Program-made: the position numbers and the translations under genes
Notes under the pieces: generated by a model
The model's database searches: none
Told to the model about the DNA's origin: nothing
The model's input: only the letters and a program-made list of their open reading frames with translations
In this document: positions 57,131 through 64,000 of the stretch, one piece after another
Layout: every line of letters starts with the position of its first letter
Numbering within the stretch: position 1 is the stretch's first letter
NCBI RefSeq assembly: GCF_963678635.1
Contig: NC_087066.1
Location: 60,916,875 to 60,980,874 of the forward strand
Origin: Symsagittifera roscoffensis
Taxonomy: Eukaryota; Xenacoelomorpha; Acoela; Convolutidae
Length of the DNA stretch: 64,000 nucleotides
Direction of reading: 5' to 3'

Positions 57131-58966
57131 TCATTCGTTTTGGCTAAAGGCCAAATTGACAGACGCCGGATTCACCTCGTCAGCTTGAACTATTACTTCA
57201 TCGTTGTTTTTCTTTTTTACTCCTGTCAAAACAGCTGCGCCCTTGCTTAATTTGCTCTCAATAATCTTTTCTTTTTCCAGATTCACCAATACTTTGTCTG
57301 AAATATTATCTTCGGGTCCGCAGCGTTTGGAGATTTTCCTTGATTTTGGTCGGCAAAGGTTCAGAAAGGTGATTCCTGCGTTATGGTACGGCTCCAGTGA
57401 TCGTAGACCTTTTGGCAAGAACTTAAAGTTCTTCAGCTTATTGGGAAGCACCGATGGAGCATAGCGTTGTAGAAGCTTCATCGCTGTGATAACTAATCCA
57501 AACAAGATCAGCAAGCAGCAAAAAACGGCGACGTACACCTCGCCAGCCAAAGAAAGTGTAAAAACGATTCCGGGAAACATAACAAATACAATGAGAATGT
57601 ACACGACAGCAAACCACTTGTATTTTCGGGTAGTCTTTCCGAGATGTCTGGCACATCCTAAAGGTATCCTGCGTATCACCGGAATCGGATACCAGATTAA
57701 GATTCCGATTATGTTAAACAGCAGGTGGCACATACTGATCTGAAGTGCCTGCTCGAAGTTTTTGTCACTCGCCAGCGCCGCCAGCAGACCGGTGACTGTT
57801 GTTCCGATGTTGGATCCCAGAACCATGGGAAACGCTCGTTCAATTCCAATTATGTTCAGACCAACGAGAGGGGTGAGAGTTGAGGTGAAAATGGAACTGC
57901 TTTGCACTAAAATTGTCATCCCGCATCCCACCAGAATAGCAAAATATCCTATCAGAAAGTCAAGTTTCTGGAACTTGCCCGGGAACCCTTTGTTCACAAA
58001 TTTGTTCACAATTTTTGCGATGTGACCGCTGAAGATGGAGTTCAGCACCTTGACGATGAAGAAAAGGCAGATAAACATTACGACAAGAGCAATTGTAAGT
58101 AGAAGTCCACCCGCAGCTTTGTCAGAATGTCCCCAGTCACAGAACAAAGCTTCGCAGTGCTGTCGGTCGGAGGGTAACTCTGTCAAGTTTCCACTGGCGT
58201 TGATGGCCTCGACCCACTTTTTCCAGTCCTGGGCATGAATCTTAAGAACCCGCTCGTCACTTCCAACGTCTTTATCCTTGGAGATTTCCTTGATAAAAGT
58301 TTTGTTGACTAAAACAACTCTGTCCATGAGAGGGTCGGTGATTCGTGACAGCAACTCGACTTCCGCGTCCTCGTTTGGAGTCACGTTCATCACGCCGACT
58401 ATTTCTTTCGACAGTTTCGTCAGGAATCCAGTGATCCATTCTAGCGGCAACATGATCGCTACACAGAGCAGGTTGAACATGTCATGCATAGTAGCCGCCG
58501 CAAAAGCCCTCTCGTACATTGTCTTGTCTTGTATCTGCCCAATTGCGACAATAGTGCTTGTCACCGAAGTGCCGATGTTAGCCCCCATGACGATGGGAAC
58601 CGCCTGATTGACTGTCAAGAGATCTGCAGCTACCATCGTCACGATGATCGAGGTGCTAGTGGATGATGACTGAAGAAGCACTGTCACTAAAACTCCAATA
58701 ACCAGACCAGCCACTGGGTTGCTGATCACGTGATCCTGACTGAAGACTTCTCCTGCTTCCTTTCCTCCGAGTAGCTTGAAGGCGCTGCCCATGAGGTCCA
58801 GTGAGCAAATGAAGGCGTATAGAAGTCCCAGCACAATTATGACTCGCACAATTACCCACCAAGGAGCCTGTCGGCGTTCCAGTTCCTCCTTACCGACATC
58901 TGGTGAGGTCTCGGTTCCTTCATCATCGACAGGGGCTGACTTCTCTGGATCTTTGTTGGAACTCAT
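57131..58966 (-). CDS. SLC34-like: SLC34-type sodium-dependent phosphate cotransporter (NaPi-II)
   Basis: A complete, uninterrupted 611-codon frame for a plasma-membrane protein that imports inorganic phosphate with sodium. Both inverted-repeat halves are present: VLLQSSSTSTS at residues 96-106 followed by GANIGTSVTSTIVAI near 128-142, and LVQSSSIFTST at 353-363 followed by GSNIGTTVTGLLAAL near 384-398. Between them is the large extracellular loop with an N-glycosylation site (NLT, about 260) and two Cys (about 271 and 276). About eight to twelve hydrophobic segments are visible. I start at the ATG at 58966 (A at -3); the open frame extends eight codons further but begins with TTG, so it is not preferred. 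Length fits the family (about 600-690). No introns, unlike typical vertebrate genes. The end FSQNE lacks the TRL-type PDZ ligand of NaPi-IIa. No disabling change seen. Confidence 0.95.
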   Translation of the reverse strand: MSSNKDPEKSAPVDDEGTETSPDVGKEELERRQAPWWVIVRVIIVLGLLYAFICSLDLMGSAFKLLGGKEAGEVFSQDHVISNPVAGLVIGVLVTVLLQSSSTSTSIIVTMVAADLLTVNQAVPIVMGANIGTSVTSTIVAIGQIQDKTMYERAFAAATMHDMFNLLCVAIMLPLEWITGFLTKLSKEIVGVMNVTPNEDAEVELLSRITDPLMDRVVLVNKTFIKEISKDKDVGSDERVLKIHAQDWKKWVEAINASGNLTELPSDRQHCEALFCDWGHSDKAAGGLLLTIALVVMFICLFFIVKVLNSIFSGHIAKIVNKFVNKGFPGKFQKLDFLIGYFAILVGCGMTILVQSSSIFTSTLTPLVGLNIIGIERAFPMVLGSNIGTTVTGLLAALASDKNFEQALQISMCHLLFNIIGILIWYPIPVIRRIPLGCARHLGKTTRKYKWFAVVYILIVFVMFPGIVFTLSLAGEVYVAVFCCLLILFGLVITAMKLLQRYAPSVLPNKLKNFKFLPKGLRSLEPYHNAGITFLNLCRPKSRKISKRCGPEDNISDKVLVNLEKEKIIESKLSKGAAVLTGVKKKNNDEVIVQADEVNPASVNLAFSQNE

Positions 58967-59039
58967 TTTCAGTTTCGTTTCTCTATTCAACTCAACTGAC
59001 TTAACAAAGACTAACTATTTTAGTTAAATTGAGCTAAGT

Positions 59040-59635
59040 TGTTTAATTGCTCTCACACTAGTTGCTGCCAACGAAGTTTTCAAAATGACCAAATTGAGCA
59101 AATGTTTTTTGTACAATTTGAGCCATATATGCTACACGCAAAATCACATCATCACGCCATCTCACCTTTTTGCTTTAACCCAATCAAATCAAGTTTTTTC
59201 TCAATTTGTTCAAGCTTTTACCATATATGTTCATACCGTAGCTTCACAGGCCATTAATAGTACTGCAACAATTATTTTCATTTGTAGACAAATTTAAAAA
59301 TTCTGCAGTAATCAACATGTTTGTTCATGCATCAAACACGCGATATTAAGGTGTGTGAAATGTGATGTCAAGTTTTTTCTTGTCTCAAAACTTTTTTTGA
59401 ACAAGACCTCTATGATATTGTTTGAGGTGATTTTGTGACTTTTATTCAAAGTGAACAAAATCAGTCTTCCAAGTGCAAATGACTTGGTGAAATCCAGTCG
59501 TCTGGTGTAAGACGACGCGTTGAAAAGGATCCAAAAATCTACCGATGAAAAAAAACAATGTTGTGTTATGGAGTAGGAGTAGAGATGGTCAAAAAATTAA
59601 TTAATCGCAACCCCCAAAAATCAATTGTTGTTTGG
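59040..59635. other. Gene-free region upstream of SLC34
   Basis: It should contain the SLC34 promoter on the minus strand. I see no distinctive TATA or initiator element that I would defend. The short open frames at 59039-59297 are shadows in AT-rich DNA. Confidence 0.35.
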
Positions 59636-59822
59636 TGCAATCAATTAATCTGGCGAGGGGGTGGCAGGGACTATTTTGTGAACTGGAGCCGCGATATTTT
59701 CCAATTATCTTGAAAATGTATTTCTAATAAAGTTTCAAGATAATCGGAAACTCTCACGCCTCCAGCTGCCAAAATAATCCTCCCTGCCACCCCCCCCCCC
59801 CCCCCTCCAGATTAATTGATGA
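59636..59822. mobile_element. Hairpin MITE
   Basis: About 185 bp, nearly all inverted repeat: tcaattaatctgg...ttatcttgaaa on the left pairs with tttcaagataa...ccagattaattga on the right around a loop near 59717-59732. Arms are broken by small differences, including a long C run in the right arm (59788 onward). No coding capacity. Confidence 0.75.
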
Positions 59823-59898
59823 TAGGTGAAGCTGATAAGAATTAATTCAATTTGTTCTTTGCTAATTTCAGTGGCAAAAACACTTCAAAGTTTATTTT

Positions 59899-60276
59899 CT
59901 AGCGGATTTAGGGGGTGGAGGGGGGGGGGGCAATTAGGGGGCATAGGGTTTAACCTTGTACTATGTTAAGATTTCCATTTTGGGTTGACGGACTCTAAAT
60001 GTTTTTTAAAGGCCAATATATAATTGTTTTGAGAAAGAGCGCGTCAAAAACAACGCAAATCTTTGGTCAGAATTTTCAAAAAGTGCCTACAACTGCTGTT
60101 TTTGGCCGGTTTTCTCAAAAAATTGCCTGCGGCGCAGAGAATTTGGTCAAATAATAATTTTTATAGTGATTTGGGAGCGGTCACAAAATCTATTTGATTG
60201 ACCTAAAAAATATCGACAAATATTTCAAAACTTTTTTTGAAAATCCGCCCCCTCGAGGAAAACCTAAATCCGCACC
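59899..60276 (+). mobile_element. Complete solitary GCGGATTTAGG-family MITE
   Basis: It starts gcggatttaggggg and ends cctaaatccgc, an 11-bp perfect terminal inverted repeat. The interior matches the satellite units and their longer relatives (gagcgcgtcaaaaacaacgc, aattgcctgcggcgcag, cccctcgaggaaaacct). This single-copy example defines the ends of the family. A right-end fragment of another copy lies at about 60475-60635. Confidence 0.75.
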
Positions 60277-61357
60277 CGACTTTGAGGCTGATTCACTGAT
60301 CCTAGCCAGCCCTGCATTGAAGTTTAATTCTTTTAATTTGTTTTAATTTGATAAACTATTCTAATGCTAAAGTGAAACTACTAAAAGTAAGAATCTCAGA
60401 TAAGTTAAGGAAATTAGTTAGGTTATAAAAAATATTAAAATTAAGTGACAACTATGCTCTCAAACGGTAGTTTTTATGACATCTTATTTGTCAAAATAGG
60501 GTCTTTACAGTGTTCTCGGAGCGCTCGAAAATCAATTTCGTCGACCTTAAAAAAGATAGTCAAAATTTTTGAAACATTTTTGAACATCCGCCCTCCCCCC
60601 CACAGCCCCTCGGGAAAATCCTAGATCCGCTCAAAGTTCACAGGAATTTAGTGCTGAGCTCAATTTAGCAGAACACAAATGTTTTCTAAAACGGAAGCCA
60701 GGTAACTGAACACTTTCTAAATTTAGAGATTACAAATCATATTATTACATAACTTGTATGTAAGTTCGGATGTTTGCACTTACGGATGTCTGACCTATCG
60801 GATGTTTGCACTAGCACCGTTTCTAGTATATGTTCACGTTTCTTTTAAGAGCTTGAATTGACCTGGCCAAACTCGAGAATCATCTAGAAAATTTTGTCAT
60901 ACGCGACTGTCGTGCAACATTTGAACTGAACAAAAAAGCGTTCGTTGGTGAAAAGATTGAAATAAATATATCAGTTTAGTCGTGTTTTTCAGCCGAGAAA
61001 GGCGATGAAAACTTTACCACCAAATATAAGTGCAAATGCGTTCATGCGTTTTATGTATATTTATGTATGTATATTTATACACCAACAGAACTAAAAACAA
61101 CAGAACTAAAAAGAAAAAGACCAGTCAAAAGCCCGATGGCCTCAAGAAACTGATCAAATCTGTGTTGCAGAAAAGCTATTGTTTTTTCCATTTTCTTAAA
61201 AAACTAGAAACATGCACAGGATAGTTTTACTGAAAACTAAATCTTATGAATTTGAAACTATTGTTCCCCTATAGTATACTTAGTAGAGAATTAGCACCAT
61301 AACCTATGAAGAGCTAAGCCAATGGCTAAGCAAATGCAAATTGTAATGAATCTCCGG

Positions 61358-61495
61358 ACCAAGTTAACATCCTCCCCCCAAATCCATTAGGGGGGAGGAT
61401 GTTAACTTGGTTCTGAATTCGAACTTTCAGCCAATCAGAATAGGACATTTTTTATGGGGGGGGGGGGGGGGGGGTAGAGGATGTTGACTTGATTA
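61358..61495. repeat. Perfect 22-bp hairpin and G-tract
   Basis: accaagttaacatcctcccccc (61358-61379) and its exact complement (61390-61411) surround a 10-nt loop. A third, imperfect copy of the right arm (agaggatgttgacttgatta) lies at 61475-61494 after a run of 19 G at 61456-61474. It is probably the end of a small foldback element. No gene is near. Confidence 0.8.
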
Positions 61496-61624
61496 CCGTA
61501 AAATAAATTAGCGCCGTAAAATATATAAAAAAAAAACACCATCGTGTTTCTGCTTACAATACGCTAAGGTGGAGATGTAACTTTTTAATTGTTAAAACAA
61601 CTTCAGCAAAAAGCAATAATAAAT

Positions 61625-63515
61625 ACAAGTCTGCTCGTATATCAGGGCAAAGCCGTGAATGTTCCGACTGTCCTTTAATTCATATCGAATAGTTTTTGGG
61701 AAAAGAAAATATTGAAAACCTATACCTTTTGGACCATATCAAAATGTGAAATTTTGAGTCGTACGAAATTATTACGACCAATTAGCTAGCCTCAATTCAA
61801 TTGGGAATGATTTTGTTGTGCGGGATAATTCGCTATGGCTCAACTTTCTGTTGTTAAAATTTTCGTCTGTTAAAATGAGTTTCCAATAATTTTTGAAATC
61901 ATCCAAGATGTATCAATACCTTGGTGAAAGATGTAACCTAGGCCATTAGTGTTTTTTTTTAGAAAGCGCGCTTATAGGAGTTAGCAACTTTGGAAAAAAA
62001 TGAGTCGGTGGTGAATGAGTCCGGCAGACAGTTTTTTCTGCAAACTGAATGGAGGCAAGCTAGTGCGTACAGAAAAGTGTTAATGGGTTCAATTTTTAAA
62101 AATTCCACATACATATAAATAGCTTTGTCGGCAGTTTTTGTATATTGTTTGCATTAAATAACTCAATCTGTTATATAATTAGTGGGGCAAGCAAGAGAGC
62201 CAAACAATGAAATTGAAAACAAAGTTACAGAATTTTCAAAAGCGAAATAAATTTTATAGAAAATAAATTTTAAATAAGTTTTAAATGTTAAACTTCAATT
62301 TATTTACGTTTTCAATACCAGATTTTCTAAAATTGGGAGAAAATGAAATCACTTATTGATTCTAATGTCTTTTTCCATTACAAAGTATAACATCAAAAAT
62401 ATTACATTTTAGCCGTTTAAAAGAATGGGTCGCTTATACAAAAATTCTAATGGCTTCTTGACGCATGCGTTCCGAGTTGTAACATGCACTGAGGTTTCAT
62501 GGGTAAAAGTAAATTATAGTGGAACTTTGTTGGCTATATTTTTGTCTAGATATTCGATTTTTGTGGTTATGATACAGTAATGAATTATGTTGATCATTGT
62601 ATGGATTATATGGTCCAGTTCATTTTTAATATAAAAAACCCAAACTTTTTAAAAATTGTTTGCAATAGATTTTTTTTGCTGCATAAATTTCATAAAAATG
62701 TTTTTTTTGCAATTTTTTTAATTGCTAATTGAAACTACGCAGAAACGGAAAAAAAAACAAATCAAAAAATTGGGCCAAAACTTATTTGAATTGAGGGATT
62801 TTTCTTTACATTGCCACAGTTTAATCAGAATCAAAATCGTTTAAATGTTTTCCAAGCGAGCTCGATAATCTCAAAACAATAAGTTTTTACAGAACTACTA
62901 AACAATTTGTAACACTGGTTTCTAAGCTAATTGATCAGACCGTTTGAAAAATGGGAAGGAACTTTGTGTTTTACTTTTTGTTCCGACTTTCGATACGAAA
63001 GTAACGGAATATTTGTGCTCGGGGTGGGTTTTTTTCTTCAAACAAATTTCGACTTTTTAACTAGCCATTTTTGACGGAATTTTTTTTATCATTCGAAAAG
63101 TATTGTTGTCCTGAGCTTAAATTTGAAAAGATATTTCACCTGTGATCATTTTTCGTACAGTTATGGGGGTTTAAATATTGCCATTTTGGTCAATTTGGGA
63201 CAATTAACGCGCGATATATTTCGCGCTAATAACGCGTAAGTGATATTTAATCAGCTTATAAATCGTTCCAAATTGGTTCAAGGAAGCTTATATGCCTTAA
63301 TTGATTTGTTAATAGGAACAAAATTTATCACTTTGTACTTAATATGACGTGTGGGGGAATGTTTTCACAAAAAAATCTCAAACTAAAAAAATAATTCATT
63401 TCAATTTTATTTTATTACATTTAAGTTTTCATGTTATCACAGCTCCATAGACCTTAAAAGGCACTCGGAACATTCAGGGCTTCGCCCTGTTACGAGCAGT
63501 CTTGTTTCTTTTTGT
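61625..63515. repeat. Dispersed ttccgactg / aacgcgcg family copies in gene-free DNA
   Basis: A plus-strand fragment at 61630-61680 (tgctcgtatatcagggcaaagcc, then tgaatgttccgactgtc) and a minus-strand copy at 63090-63515 with a cagggcttcgccctg hairpin and cgcgcgttaattgtccc read on the minus strand. The stretch between them and on to 64000 shows no gene or RNA feature. Confidence 0.5.
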
Positions 63516-64000
63516 CTTCCACGCAAAATCAGGTTCCAGAAAAATCATCGGACTAGGTTGAAATATATATCATATTAAAGCCCTTTTAGTTGTGATTCTG
63601 TTTTACTATAACTCTCAAATATGCCAAATCTATTTTTGTTCAGATCTTTTGATCACCACATGCAGGAAAAACGACACCAATGTGAAAAAAAAACATTTTT
63701 GTATTTTTTTAAGACTCTGGCTGGAACATTCTGTGCTAATTTTACAGTAACCGGCTATCTTTGTTCATACTTGGAATCATACAAGACGCAATAGAAAGAA
63801 AAGGAACAATTGAGGCTTTGCGTTAATGAAAAAGTTTTGTCAACTTTGGATTTTTTTGTTGATACTCAACAAGTTAAAACCAGAAAATGACAAAAATTGC
63901 AGTAAGGCATAATTTTAACTGTTCCGCCTCTCCTGTAATATAATTCAAAAAAATGCTGGATGCAAAATTATATTGATCAAATTGATATAATATTACGCCT

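Noticed and set aside
57438-58862. Several 60-109-codon frames on both strands over the SLC34 gene
   Set aside because: All are shadows of the SLC34 coding sequence in other frames.

Overview
The window is animal nuclear DNA, AT-rich and dominated by mobile elements. Spliced exons, metazoan-type solute carriers, and BEL/Pao and Ty3 retroelements all argue against a bacterium or virus. I cannot name the species. One FATP intron is best read as GA-AG, a class known from appendicularian tunicates, but a single intron is weak evidence.

Only two cellular protein genes are supported. A fatty-acid transport protein / very-long-chain acyl-CoA synthetase gene (SLC27A family) lies on the + strand as five exons from 18874 to 27395. 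Its introns carry MITEs, a Tc1/mariner remnant and other repeats. An apparently intact, intronless sodium-phosphate cotransporter (SLC34 family) lies on the - strand at 57131-58966.

The rest, region by region. 1-5151: a decayed - strand reading frame with the layout of an enveloped-virus surface glycoprotein (signal anchor, Ser/Thr/Pro stalk, ectodomain, C-terminal membrane segment, proline-rich tail), followed by a duplicated Pro/Ser-rich segment. 5152-10150: gene-free, with one tRNA-derived SINE and a 384-bp tandem duplication. 10150-16783: a heavily decayed BEL/Pao retrotransposon, then a second SINE copy. 18874-27395: the FATP gene. 27400-33170: gene-free, with a foldback element and a second copy of an 800-bp inverted-repeat transposon. 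33172-41259: a Ty3 retrotransposon with short LTRs, recent but broken, set inside a small inverted-repeat element, with a near-identical 205-bp exon-like segment on each side. 40740-56830: a MITE family that has become a satellite. Older, longer diverged copies sit at the left edge, followed by about 36 tandem copies of a 396-bp deletion derivative with higher-order structure. 56830-59040: the SLC34 gene. 59040-64000: gene-free, with MITEs, hairpins and a 19-G tract.

The two genes show no functional link. The clearest biology here is how transposons shape the locus: a MITE turned satellite, elements nested in introns, a captured viral-type envelope, and a possible non-canonical intron.
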